Origin: Hexactinellida sp. DTS-2022 | Lineage: Eukaryota > Porifera > Hexactinellida | Assembly (NCBI GenBank): GCA_028753945.1 | Contig: JAPNXP010000003.1 | Location: 5,890,001 to 5,954,000, forward strand | Direction of reading: 5' to 3' | DNA: 64,000 bases | Shown here: piece by piece, positions 13,667-23,289 of the stretch | Layout of the letters: every line of letters begins with the position of its first letter | Numbering within the stretch: the stretch's first letter is position 1 | Made by a program: the position numbers and the translations under genes | The notes under the pieces: generated by a model | What the model was told of the DNA's origin: nothing | Database searches by the model: none | The model's input: the letters and a program-made list of their open reading frames with translations, nothing else

Positions 13667-15685
13667 CTAAATAGTCCCATATACCAATGCGTTATGAGAG
13701 GCAGTACAGAAATACACATTACTCAGATTATCGCAAGCCATACAAATAGGCTCTTCAATGTCAGTAGCGGGATAAGTGCTACTTTCTTTGTAGTGGTTGT
13801 TGTACACAGCAAACATTGACTTGTAATAGAGATACACATTATCCGAACTGTCAACGTAAATCAACGCTTTTTCTCTCAATAGTGGTGTGTCGTAACGATT
13901 GTAGATTTTCCGCATTTTCGATTTTGGTTTGTAGATTTCGTCAACTACATCACGTAGTACTTGGTATTCGGAAACTGGGATTTCTGTACCTTGGAAGTCA
14001 CAAATCATAAACCATGGGTCATAGTGCAAAAGTAGAAAAATGTGACCCAACGAGTTGACAGCCATGTTGACGATAGGATTAGATCTGCTACTCACATTTG
14101 GATTCAAATCAATGTCGTTTTGTTCCACACAGAATGAATAGTCGATTCGTCTCGATTTAATGTCTGTGTTGAAAATAATAACAGAGGAGTTATAGCCTGA
14201 GGCTACTATAAGTTGTTCCTTGCTCGAGAAAGTAATATTTATAGGTTCGATCGTGTTTAAACTTCCGCCACTGCCTCTCACCACCGTAATGAAAGCAAAA
14301 TCTATATTAAAAACGTATATACTTGACTCCGATATATCTGCTATAGCGATTTTCCCAAGTTTCGACAAAGCCATGGTGCATTGGCCTGAAAACGTTACAC
14401 AATCTGTATGAGCATCCTTGTATGTTTGTTTCCTCAAAAGTTTATTGCCCAGATTATAAGAGAATAAGGAATCCAGACAGTACTTTGAAGTTGTGCCTAT
14501 TGGTGTCTTTAGTATGAAGGCTTGGCCCTTTTCATTAACGCCAATGCATCTCGGTTTCAATTGATCATCAGTTGACGGATCAAACAATTGTCTGGGCGGA
14601 CGCTGAAATGAAAGGGAGGATTGACCGATAAGATTAATGCAACCGTACTCCTCTGGGTTTAACGTTATTTCTCCTAACTTTCCGAATGCAAATTGAATCT
14701 TTTTCGGTTCAGTCGCTTCATCAGGGTGTAGTTCTCTCTCAAGTTGCTTTATTCTATCTCGAATAGGTACGGATACTTCTAGCAAATATGTAACCGGATA
14801 CTCGTAGAGATAGGGCCTAGTTATGACCTTGAAATCGTTAAGTTTATCAATTAGGCTTTCTTGTCTAACCATTAGTTCCTTCATGAAATCTCTATGTTGT
14901 TTCGATAGGTTTTTAACCTGCTCCAATAGGTTATCACGATGCTTTTCTAGGGCTTCTATCTTAGAATCAAACTCCTCTTTAATTCTTGTCAGCAACGTAC
15001 TCTCTTCTTCTGTCATTTCAACTAATTTCTGTTGGTAATATTTTTGAATTTCCATTTCGTTTTCTTTCCCACGAGTCATTTTACCGATATCTTTGATAAG
15101 TTCATCTTTCACATCGCCCGCAAAATAATCCAAATCCCGTATGTTATGGCCTTTATGCTCTTCTTTCAGACATTTTTTGCAGATATATTGTCCGTCCGCT
15201 TTACACAAATAAATACATTCTGAATTATGGAGTTTACACATGAAAATAGGTGGAGTAGGCTTTATAACTAAATCCTCCAAATGTTCTCCATCTTGTAATC
15301 TGACTTGACTATGCTTTTTGCCACGTAACATTGCTCTGTTATGCGATTCATAATCACTCCTGCACATTAATTCCTTACAATCGAGACAGAAAAATACCGC
15401 GTTCTTCGGTGGATCATCTAAACAGTCTTTACATTTCAATTCCGAGTCTGAATTTTGTGCTAAATTGAGAATAAGATTGTACGATTCAACCATATTTGCG
15501 CAAATCGGATTTTCAGGAATTCCAGCTTTGTCATTCGGTACGCGCTCCGGGCATATTTTATTCGGACAGTTGCTATGGTTACTCACACAGGAGCGACAGA
15601 ATGTGTGTAGACAGGGGAGAATTATCGGATCTTGCAAAACATCTTTACAAACTCTGCAGTAATAATCTTGTAGTTGCTGTGCCAT
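13667..15685 (-). CDS. TRIM-like RING/B-box/coiled-coil protein with C-terminal propeller-like region
   Basis: Intronless 672-residue frame starting MAQQLQDYYCRVC. RING at about 9-50 (CRVC...CLHTFCRSC...CPNKIC); first B-box at about 83-128 (CKDC...CLDC...C...H-H); second at about 144-183 (CKLH...C...C...CKKC...H-H); long charged coiled coil at about 190-315; the rest forms strand-rich repeats such as NSLGHIFLLL, SDNVYLYY and LSNVYFC, typical of a diverged NHL/beta-propeller. Probable role: RING E3 ligase whose propeller recruits a target (family knowledge; target not inferable). The RING has its Cys/His ligands, so activity is plausible. It begins almost with the RING, unlike the gene at 8218, which has a 60-residue leader. 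Confidence 0.88.
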   Translation of the reverse strand: MAQQLQDYYCRVCKDVLQDPIILPCLHTFCRSCVSNHSNCPNKICPERVPNDKAGIPENPICANMVESYNLILNLAQNSDSELKCKDCLDDPPKNAVFFCLDCKELMCRSDYESHNRAMLRGKKHSQVRLQDGEHLEDLVIKPTPPIFMCKLHNSECIYLCKADGQYICKKCLKEEHKGHNIRDLDYFAGDVKDELIKDIGKMTRGKENEMEIQKYYQQKLVEMTEEESTLLTRIKEEFDSKIEALEKHRDNLLEQVKNLSKQHRDFMKELMVRQESLIDKLNDFKVITRPYLYEYPVTYLLEVSVPIRDRIKQLERELHPDEATEPKKIQFAFGKLGEITLNPEEYGCINLIGQSSLSFQRPPRQLFDPSTDDQLKPRCIGVNEKGQAFILKTPIGTTSKYCLDSLFSYNLGNKLLRKQTYKDAHTDCVTFSGQCTMALSKLGKIAIADISESSIYVFNIDFAFITVVRGSGGSLNTIEPINITFSSKEQLIVASGYNSSVIIFNTDIKSRRIDYSFCVEQNDIDLNPNVSSRSNPIVNMAVNSLGHIFLLLHYDPWFMICDFQGTEIPVSEYQVLRDVVDEIYKPKSKMRKIYNRYDTPLLREKALIYVDSSDNVYLYYKSMFAVYNNHYKESSTYPATDIEEPICMACDNLSNVYFCTASHNALVYGTI

Positions 15686-16266
15686 AGTTTGTAACTGTGT
15701 TTAAGTTTACTGATTTATACATAGTTATTGAACAGAACCAAAGTGGTTTGTGGTATAACAAGCATGTTTCTATTAGATTCTAATTGTAGTTATTTATTTA
15801 ATAGTAGACACAGTAGGTTAAAGGACAACTTGATAGACTATACACAAGCATTAATTAGACCATGATATAACTGAATTATTGTTTTGATATATATTTACAA
15901 TGGTGTTTGTATAAAAATACAGGTGACCTTTGTTCCTCATATTTGATTTTCATCTTTGTTTACTGTTAAATAAATCCGACTCCAATTTGTAATTTGATTT
16001 CATTCAAAACAAGTTTTAGAAGATAATTAGATAATCAGATTAAATTGCACCATAACATTAGTTTTGTTCATAACAAGATAGCAAAATTATTCTTTTAGGG
16101 ATAATATATTAGTCAACCGCTTTCAATATAATCCCGGCTTTGCAAGGTTATTTTCTCATTTTACAATATGACTTTGCCAGTGCCTTAAATTCATTAGAAA
16201 AGGTGTTTTTGGCCGCTAATATTTGATTAATTAAACGACAGTATTAGAATTGAATAGGATCTATCA
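15686..16266. other. Divergent intergenic region
   Basis: Separates the - strand TRIM-like gene from the + strand TTC33-like gene, so both 5' regions must lie here. AT-rich, with no obvious repeat or RNA gene. Confidence 0.5.
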
Positions 16267-16878
16267 ATGAAGTTTTCGCTCAAGGGTTTGGCTAATTACA
16301 GTAAAAGTAATATTTCACCAATCTTTGGAGAATCAAATGAATCAAAAGAAAATGAATATTGCAAACCGAAAAGACCGAATAATTCCACTGAAACAACATT
16401 GATTGAGAAATACAAAACAGAAGGTACGAACCAAGCTGGAATAGGAAATCTAGAATTAGCAATTTCCAGTTTTGAAGAGGCAATAAAGCTTTCTACACAA
16501 GACAGTGAAATATACGAAATGAAGTCTCAGATACATTTAACACTAAATCAGATATTTCCGGCAATAACAGAAGCCCATAGAAGCATAGAACTTTCCCCAA
16601 ATTGGGGCGCGGCTTATCAAACGTTAGCCAGAGCACAATTGGGGATGGGAGAAGTGGAATTAGCGCTTAAAAACTTCCAAAAATGTTTACATTTGGAACC
16701 GGACAATAACGAAGCAAGAAAAGAAGATCTCCCTTGGTGTTTGGAGCTTGTGAGACAGAAAAAGATTTTGGATGCAAGAATTAAGTTTTGTTCTGAAATG
16801 GCATTGGAAATGGGAGCAGAAATCGGAGAGACGGAAAGCAAAGAATTGGAGGCTGAAATAAAAAGTGAAATATTGTAA
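16267..16878 (+). CDS. TTC33: TTC33-like tetratricopeptide repeat protein
   Basis: Intronless 203-residue protein. After a 45-residue variable leader come about three TPR helices-pairs at about 48-150. The stretch YEMKSQIHLTLNQIFPAI, the following AAYQTLARAQLGMGEVELAL, and KEDLPW follow the order and wording of vertebrate TTC33 (YEMKSQ, FPA, W/YQTLGRAQLGLGE, KEDLSW), from memory. The C-terminus is short and acidic; the vertebrate protein has a longer tail. Function is poorly known; TPRs bind partner proteins. The start at 16267 is the first ATG and gives a basic N-terminus. It runs away from the TRIM-like genes and towards the small-RNA array. Confidence 0.85.
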   Translation: MKFSLKGLANYSKSNISPIFGESNESKENEYCKPKRPNNSTETTLIEKYKTEGTNQAGIGNLELAISSFEEAIKLSTQDSEIYEMKSQIHLTLNQIFPAITEAHRSIELSPNWGAAYQTLARAQLGMGEVELALKNFQKCLHLEPDNNEARKEDLPWCLELVRQKKILDARIKFCSEMALEMGAEIGETESKELEAEIKSEIL

Positions 16879-17015
16879 TAACTATTATATAAATAATTAT
16901 AAATTTTTCTATGATACTAAATTGCCTTGATAATAACTTCCTCCATTAAAACGGGAATTAAATTCATGGTGAATTTATCTACTGGCCAAAAACTTTATAG
17001 ATAACGAACAGGGGT

Positions 17016-17194
17016 TTATCTAGGTGCCAGCCAGGCATCGGTTGAGGTGCAAACGTGCTTGCAATGTGATTCCATTTAGGTGCCGGGTTGGCACTTAATT
17101 TGGTGCCAGGTCTTTGGCAAGATTTCTGCACCTAAATGGAATCACACTGCAAGCACTTTTGCACCTCAACCGATGCCTGGCTGACACCTAAATA
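17016..17194. repeat. Long palindromic element (about 66-bp arms)
   Basis: Arms 17016-17084 and 17128-17194 are near-perfect inverse copies. Arm motifs include GGCATCGGTTGAGGTGC and its complement, and CATTTAGGTGCC with its complement. The loop is about 43 bp and holds further GGTGCC copies. No protein; a foldback MITE or hairpin-forming locus. A family D MITE remnant follows directly (17205-17310). Confidence 0.75.
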
Positions 17195-17509
17195 ACATTC
17201 TATTGGAAACGGTTGGCATATACCCCTATTGCCCTATATATTTACGCCGGTTATAAGTACAGTATATGCAGTTCCCGATTGTGTTCTTATAACCGGCATC
17301 CACTAATATTTTCTTGTTAATTAGTAACTGCATTATTGGTTAAATTAATACATAATTAACTTCGGTTGATCTAGGGTCCGGATTCGTATTTATTTGTTTG
17401 AGATGTGGAAGTAGTATCCAATTATTTATAAATTAATTTCTTAAAAACCCATATAGTAAATTCTTAAGTAAATCGGAGTATAAATTGTTCTCGTTTGATT
17501 GTAATATTT

Positions 17510-17612
17510 AGGAGGCTAAGCATTACGTTACTTCGTTCAAAAATTATCTTCAAAATTACAAAATTCGTGAAAAAATTTATAACAAATCAACGGAATGTGC
17601 GATCCTCCTTTT
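17510..17612 (+). ncRNA. Small structured RNA gene, array copy 1 (probable Pol III)
   Basis: The upstream block ACCCATATAGTAAATTC lies at about -64 to -45, the usual place of a PSE. TATAAATT begins at 17479, 31 nt before the predicted first base. The RNA opens AGGAGGCTAAGCATTACGTT and closes AACGGAATGTGCGATCCTCC followed by T5. The ends pair AGGAGG with CCTCCT, then CATT with AATG and CGTT with AACG around one A-G mismatch. Predicted length is about 103 nt. The class is not certain; size and terminal stem recall Y and vault RNAs. Confidence 0.72.
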
Positions 17613-17704
17613 TGAAAAATTGGTAAATTAATTTCTTAGAAACCCATATAGTAAGTTCTTGAGTAAATCGGAGTATAAATTGTTCTGGTTTGATTATATT
17701 AATT

Positions 17705-17799
17705 AGGAGGCTAAGCATTACGTTACTTCGTTCAAAAATTGCCTACAAAATGAGTGAAAACACTTACAACAATTCAACGGAATGTGCCATCCTCCTTTT
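17705..17799 (+). ncRNA. Small structured RNA gene, array copy 2
   Basis: Same layout: PSE-like block from 17641, TATAAATT at 17674 (again 31 nt upstream), AGGAGG start, CCTCCT plus T5 end. The middle is shorter than in copy 1, giving about 95 nt, while the promoter and both stem arms are nearly unchanged. Confidence 0.72.
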
Positions 17800-17891
17800 T
17801 GAAAAATTGGTAAATTAATTTTTTATAAACCCATATAGTAAATTCTTGAGTAAATCGGAGTATAAATTGTTCTGGTTTGATTGTAATAATT

Positions 17892-17997
17892 AGGAGGCTA
17901 AGCATTACGTTACTTCGTTCAAAAATTGCCTTCAAAATTTCTACAAAATAAGTGAAAACATTTACAACAATTCAACTGAATCTGCCATCCTCCTTTT
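17892..17997 (+). ncRNA. Small structured RNA gene, array copy 3
   Basis: TATAAATT at 17861, start at 17892 (31 nt), T5 terminator. The 3' stem arm reads AACTGAATCTGCC instead of AACGGAATGTGCG, which weakens the inner helix; the outer AGGAGG/CCTCCT helix is intact. Almost identical to copy 4, so the pair duplicated recently. May be a decaying copy. Confidence 0.65.
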
Positions 17998-18089
17998 TGA
18001 AAAATTGGTAAATTAATTTCTTATAAACCCATATAGTAAATTCTTGAGTAAATCGGAGTATAAATTGTTCTGGTTTGATTGTAATAATT

Positions 18090-18195
18090 AGGAGGCTAAG
18101 CATTACGTTACTTCGTTCAAAAATTGCCTTCAAAATTTCTACAAAATAAGTGAAAACATTTACAACAATTCAACTGAATCTGCCATCCTCCTTTT
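18090..18195 (+). ncRNA. Small structured RNA gene, array copy 4
   Basis: TATAAATT at 18059, start at 18090 (31 nt), T5 end. Nearly base-for-base the same as copy 3, 198 bp upstream, and it shares the weakened 3' arm. Confidence 0.65.
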
Positions 18196-18287
18196 TGAAA
18201 AATTGGTAAATTAATTTCTTATAAACCCATATAGTAAAATCTTAAGTAAATTGGAGTATAAATTGTTCTGGTTTGATTGTATTAATT

Positions 18288-18390
18288 AGGAGGCTAAGCA
18301 TTTCGTTACTTCGTTCAAAATTTACCTTCAAAATTTCTCTAATTTGTGAAAACATTTCAACAATACAACGGAATGTGCCATCCTCCTTTT
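18288..18390 (+). ncRNA. Small structured RNA gene, array copy 5
   Basis: TATAAATT at 18257, start at 18288 (31 nt), T5 end. The 5' arm has CATTTCGTT where most copies have CATTACGTT. Opposite AACGGAATG this replaces the A-G mismatch by a U-G wobble, which supports a real helix. The loop differs from copies 1-4. Confidence 0.72.
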
Positions 18391-18482
18391 TGAAAAATTG
18401 GTAAATTAATTTTTTATAAACCCATATAGTAAATTCTTAAGTAAATCGGAGTATAAATTGTTCTGGTTTGATTGTAATAATT

Positions 18483-18578
18483 AGGAGGCTAAGCATTACG
18501 TTACTTCGTTCAAAAATTATCTTCAATCTTGGTGAAACAAATTTCCAACTAATAAACGGAATGTGCAATCCTCCTTTT
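18483..18578 (+). ncRNA. Small structured RNA gene, array copy 6
   Basis: TATAAATT at 18452, start at 18483 (31 nt), T5 end, about 96 nt. Standard stem arms (CATTACGTT / AACGGAATG); short diverged loop. Last unit of the contiguous head-to-tail array, whose spacing is about 190-200 bp. Confidence 0.72.
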
Positions 18579-18717
18579 TGAAAATTGTTTAATTAATTTA
18601 GTGCTGGACGAATATACGTACCGAATATTCCAATATTCGTTTGAAATGATTGAACGAATATTCGTTTGAGGAAATATAAGATTCAAACAAATATTCCTTT
18701 ATTTATTTTGGATAACA

Positions 18718-18994
18718 CAGAGGCGTCGGAAGCAAAATGAAAGTGAGGCGGCCATAATTTTATTTTAACATAGTTAGTGAGCGACCAAAACGGGCCTGGC
18801 AATGGGTGACCGCTCGACCGCTCCACTATTCGTCATAAGTATATTATTTGTTAATAGGAAGTGGTTCGACGAAGAGTAGAAATTGATCTAAGGTGGCCGA
18901 GGACATCCTCAGCCAATATGCTGCATTTTTTTAATTTCAACAAAAAAGTGGGGCGGCCATGGCCGCCCCAGCCGCTGCAGTTCCTACGCCTATG
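18718..18994. repeat. hAT-like MITE
   Basis: Ends CAGAGGCGTCGGAAGC and, inverted, CCTACGCCTATG, with GGCGGCC motifs near both ends. Resembles the element at 44694 in its CAGAGGCGT terminus. No clean 8-bp duplication is visible, so it is probably old. It separates array copies 6 and 7. Confidence 0.55.
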
Positions 18995-19384
18995 TAACAT
19001 CATTACTTTTGTTTAGATTGGAGATCCTAAATATAAATTCCTACCTAAATTAGTTGAATAATAGCTAACTTGTATATAATACACTTTGTCACTATGATTA
19101 AACTAGTGTAACATTAACACAAATAACTATTTTCCACTTTATTTTGACTTTTAAATTTGATTTAATGCTTAGTCATCAAAACGATCGAATATTTGAATAT
19201 TCGTTCGTTTAGAAAAATGTTCGTTCGTTACATTTCGAATAGTATTCAGCCCTAATTTATTTGTTGTAATGTGGAAATACCCAATAAAATAATTTTATGT
19301 GTAGAAATTAACTTCTTATAAACCCATACAGTAAATTCTCAAGTAAATTGGAGTATAAATTGTTCTCGTTTGATTGTAATAATT

Positions 19385-19481
19385 AGGAGGCTAAGCATTA
19401 CGTTACTTCGTTCAAAAATTATCTTCAAATGGTGTGAAAACAAGTTTACAACAAATCAACGGAATGTGCGATCCTCCTTTT
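19385..19481 (+). ncRNA. Small structured RNA gene, copy 7
   Basis: About 800 bp beyond the contiguous array. PSE-like block ACCCATACAGTAAATTCTC, TATAAATT at 19354, start at 19385 (31 nt), T5 end, about 97 nt. Both arms match copies 1 and 8; the loop is its own. Confidence 0.72.
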
Positions 19482-19789
19482 TGAAAAATTGTTAAATTAA
19501 ATAATTACATCTATAATAAATTAATAGTTTAAAATACAACCAACAAATGCAATTATTAAGTTGAGACCGCTTATTATGAAATCTCTATTATGTTTACAAT
19601 TTTGGTATTCATAATAAAAGAACCTGGCTGTATTTGTTTCTGTTCCAATAAGGAAGGCTGCGTGCTACGTTATTTGTATAATCCTTTTCACCAGGTTGAA
19701 AAAAATCAAAAATTGCAACTGTGCCGACAGTGTGTTCCTTTGGAGCCACTATCTTTGGAGGGTACCAAAAGATAGCTGATTAATTGATA

Positions 19790-19976
19790 CAGTCGAAACC
19801 GGTTTTTTCTAACCAATTCTTTGCATGGAAATAAAGTAAGAAAAATCCGATAGTTAGAATAAACCGATTCAATATAACACAAAATTGGAATTTCTTACAC
19901 GTTTAAAATAAATAGTTAGTTAGAAAAAACCGATTAGTTAGAAATAACCGGTGTTAGAATAAACCGGTTTCGACTG
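19790..19976. repeat. Pogo/Tigger-like MITE, family G
   Basis: Terminal inverted repeats CAGTCGAAACCGGTTTTTTC and TAAACCGGTTTCGACTG, flanked by TA on both sides (19788-19789, 19977-19978). GTTAGAA(A)AAACCG motifs repeat inside. A partial relative lies at about 63135-63230. Confidence 0.85.
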
Positions 19977-20402
19977 TAGTGCCTCCCAAGGAAAATGATG
20001 TCGGCCCAGCTACTTTTTTTAGATTTTTCGCTATGACATCAACGCCTCAAGGTGTTAAGACCCATTTGTCAAGTGATCACGAGCCAAAAGGAACGATTCT
20101 ACTTGAAAACGGTTGGCATATACCCCAATATATTTTATGTCGGTTAAAAGGACAAATATGCAGTTCCCGACGATGTTCTCATAATCGGCATCCACTGTAA
20201 TATTTTTCTTATCAATTAAACTACATTGGTTAAATTAATACATAAATAGCATAGGTTGATAGTAAACTTGATACCAATAAGGGTGCCCGGATTATTTATT
20301 TGTTGAGATGTAGACTATTTAGAAATTAATTTCTTAGAAACCCATATAGTAAGTTCTTAAGTAAATTGGAGTATAAATTGTTCTGGTTTGATTATATTAA
20401 TT

Positions 20403-20501
20403 AGGAGGCTAAGCATTACGTTACTTCGTTCAAAAATTATCCTTCAAACTATGTGAAAACAAATTTATAACTAAACCAACGGAATGTGCGATCCTCCTTT
20501 T
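20403..20501 (+). ncRNA. Small structured RNA gene, copy 8
   Basis: PSE-like block from 20341, TATAAATT at 20372, start at 20403 (31 nt), T5 end, about 99 nt. Standard AGGAGG...CCTCCT terminal helix and CATTACGTT/AACGGAATG inner helix. Confidence 0.72.
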
Positions 20502-20865
20502 TGAAAAATTGTTGAATAATAATTAAATCTATAATAAATTAAATAGTTTAGATACAACCAACAAAGGTAATTACTTATTGGAACTAAACTAAAATACTAG
20601 TGTATCCACTTTAATTCAGATTTAGGGTCTTAATATCGAATCAAAGAATAGTCGGGTCTGCTTATTGTGAAGAATTTTTCGCCTAATAAATATGGGAAAC
20701 TTTTTATTCTGAACAAGCCCTATGATTCCAATTTAACAACTTTCATATTATGGTTTGTTTGTACTAAGTTGAGATCGCATATTATGAAGTGCTCTATTAT
20801 CAACACAATTTTTAGTCCCTTGAATGTTCATAATAAAAGAACCTGATTGTAGTTTCTGTTCCAAT

Positions 20866-20955
20866 AAGGAAGGTTGCGTGTTACGTTATTTGTATGATAT
20901 TCCTTCAGGCTGAAACATGTTTTTGTAACGAAGTAACGTGAACACTAAGCCTCCT
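20866..20955 (-). ncRNA. Diverged antisense relative of the small RNA gene
   Basis: On the - strand TATAAATT begins at 20986 and AGGAGGCTTAGTG at 20955, again 31 nt apart; GTTACTTCGTT follows as in the other copies. The inner arm is now GTGTT(C)ACGTT, and the far arm is AACGTAACAC. Both sides changed and pairing is kept. The 3' end is CCTTCCTTATT with no long T run, so it may be a pseudogene. A matching 3' half lies near 19630-19690. Confidence 0.55.
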
Positions 20956-21628
20956 TATTATACTAAGCGATAAGAAATAATTTATACTTGCACTTTAACT
21001 GTCTTTTGAAGGAATGGGTGTATTAGAATACAATATTTAGTTTACTATGTTGTATGTTGGTGTTCGAGCTCAATTCATGATCAAAATCAGTGTGCTGTTT
21101 ATAAATTTTCCTATGAAATAAATTGAAAGTTTGCACGAAACATTGTAGAGCGATTAGTAGAACTTGAAAAAATGGTATTAGTATAGTATTTTAACTTGAC
21201 GTTGTTAAATATTCATCATCCTGATTCTATTAATTTTTTTATCAATTATATTAATTAAACAGCCGTAAATAGTAAATACAAAACGAACAATTAGCTATAT
21301 ACAATCATATGATGTATTATTGTCCTTGTGACAAATATTTATTGTATAATAATGGACCGTTTAAACGTTAAGTACCGCTTCCAAGAGGGGAGGGTTAATT
21401 AACCAATGTGACCATCCTATTTGTATTACGGGATGATCGAAAAGCAGTGGTCTTATATTCGAGAATTTGTGTTACTTACTTAATTAACGTTTGAATTAAT
21501 TGCATTATTAATATTTATTTTGTAAGGTTTAACTTTAAACTAATTGCTCTAATAGAATACATACTGATTAGTTCAATAAACAGTTTCAAAGGGGAATAGT
21601 ACAACTTAGTTAATCAATAAAAATACAC
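20956..21628. other. Intergenic between RNA genes and the SorCS-like gene
   Basis: Includes the 3' flank of the SorCS-like gene. A fragment of the dispersed CTTCCAAGAGG repeat is at about 21365-21440; otherwise AT-rich with nothing recognised. Confidence 0.5.
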
Positions 21629-23252
21629 TCAGTTATCCGGAGCATCATTAACACTTGTTTGTTGTCCGTTACTCTCTAAAGGCAACAAATGTTCGTCGTC
21701 GGAATCGACCGTCAAAGGTGCCATTTCATCATCATCATCCGCTGTATTTATTCCTACGTACATATTCCTGTTTCTACCGTATGTAGTTTGGGGATTCCCT
21801 TTCCTGCTTATTCGAATGATTAGGATTACAATAACAACCGTAAGGACCAGAAGGAATGCAAGAGTTAGCACGATTAATACAAGGAACACAATAGCTGCAA
21901 TATACCCCCTATAATTCCCTTCTTCTACTTGTATTAAGTCGGTCACCTCGCGAATTGAACTTATATAGCCGTGATAAGAAGCAATACTAATTCCAAATGT
22001 TCCTTGTTCAGCATGAGATTCCAATTTGGTTTGTAAACCTTGGAAATCGAGAGGACTGTTTACGGCGTTAAATGAAATATAAACTAATTTAGAGTTTGGT
22101 TGTATGTTAATTTCAGGTGAGTAGTCTGATGGGATTATTTTCAGTTCGATTAGTTTAGTCATTATTGCTGTTCTTAATTGTATGATCCATTGTTGAGGGG
22201 ATTCGGTTAAGTTTATGTTGAATGTTTGTGTGAAAGTAAGCTCCAACACAAATACCTTGTCGAATACATTGATTGGGAATGTTTTGGTTAAGGAGTTGAC
22301 TGGACCTGGAAATAGTAAACAAGTTAAATTCTATAATTATGTAAGAATGTTGTGGAAAATTGAATCTGGTGACAATTTACTCAAAAACTTTGTAAAATAT
22401 TTTTTTTGAAAGAGGGTGAGAAATTCCCTTTGCCCTAAATTGTTTCTCTAAAGCTTTATTTTACAAATTTCCTAGAGCTTTAATAACCGTCAGTATATCT
22501 GTTAATACGTACATTATGCACCGACAAAATGGTCTCTAAATTCGTATTAACTGGTGTCATTTGTATTGAAAAGGCTTTGAAGGGTACTGAAATAATGTAC
22601 ATATTAACCGTCTACATACATATTAACCATGTACGTATTAACAATGTAAGTATTAACCGTGTATGTATTAACCGTGTATGTATTAACCGTGTATGTATTA
22701 ACCGTGTACATACTAACCGTGTACTTACTAACGAGGTTCTACTGTAGCATAAACATGACAACTTACCCGATACCTCTACGCGCATCATATAGACCCCGCC
22801 CTTAGGGAACACGTGCTGAAATGAGAAGTCCTGCGTTAGCGTATCGCTGTTTCCGACACTCCCAGTAGCATCGTACCAAACGGAGAAGTGTATGTGCCCA
22901 AATACCCCGGGAGCCTCGCTAGAGCTGTTTATAACCGCAGCGCCAGTCGTGAGGTAGGAGTTGAATACGGTACGAGCTCCCGCCTATAGTATACGTATAG
23001 TCTATGTAGTGTCTGTTAGTCTGTTAGTTAGTTAGTTAGTATATTTTTGTTTGTTAGTTAGTTTGTTAGTTAGTTAGTTTGTTGGTTAGTTAGTTAGTTA
23101 GTTAGTTTGTTTGTTTGTTTGTTTGTTTGTTTGTTTGTTTGTTTGTTTGTTTGTTTGTTTGTTTGTTCGTTTGTTTGTTTGTTTGTTTGTTTGTTTGTTT
23201 GTTTGTTTGTTCGTTTGTTCGTTAGTATGTTAGTTAGTCTGTTTGTTATTTT

Positions 23253-23289
<37 letters not shown>

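Noticed and set aside
17425..18600. CRISPR-like spacing of repeated units
   Set aside because: Units are 190-200 bp and conserved over most of their length, with promoters and terminators; the host is an animal and no Cas gene is present.
17510..20501. Firm assignment of the array as vault RNA or Y RNA
   Set aside because: Only a short box A-like match and the terminal stem support it; no box B or Ro motif seen, so class left open.
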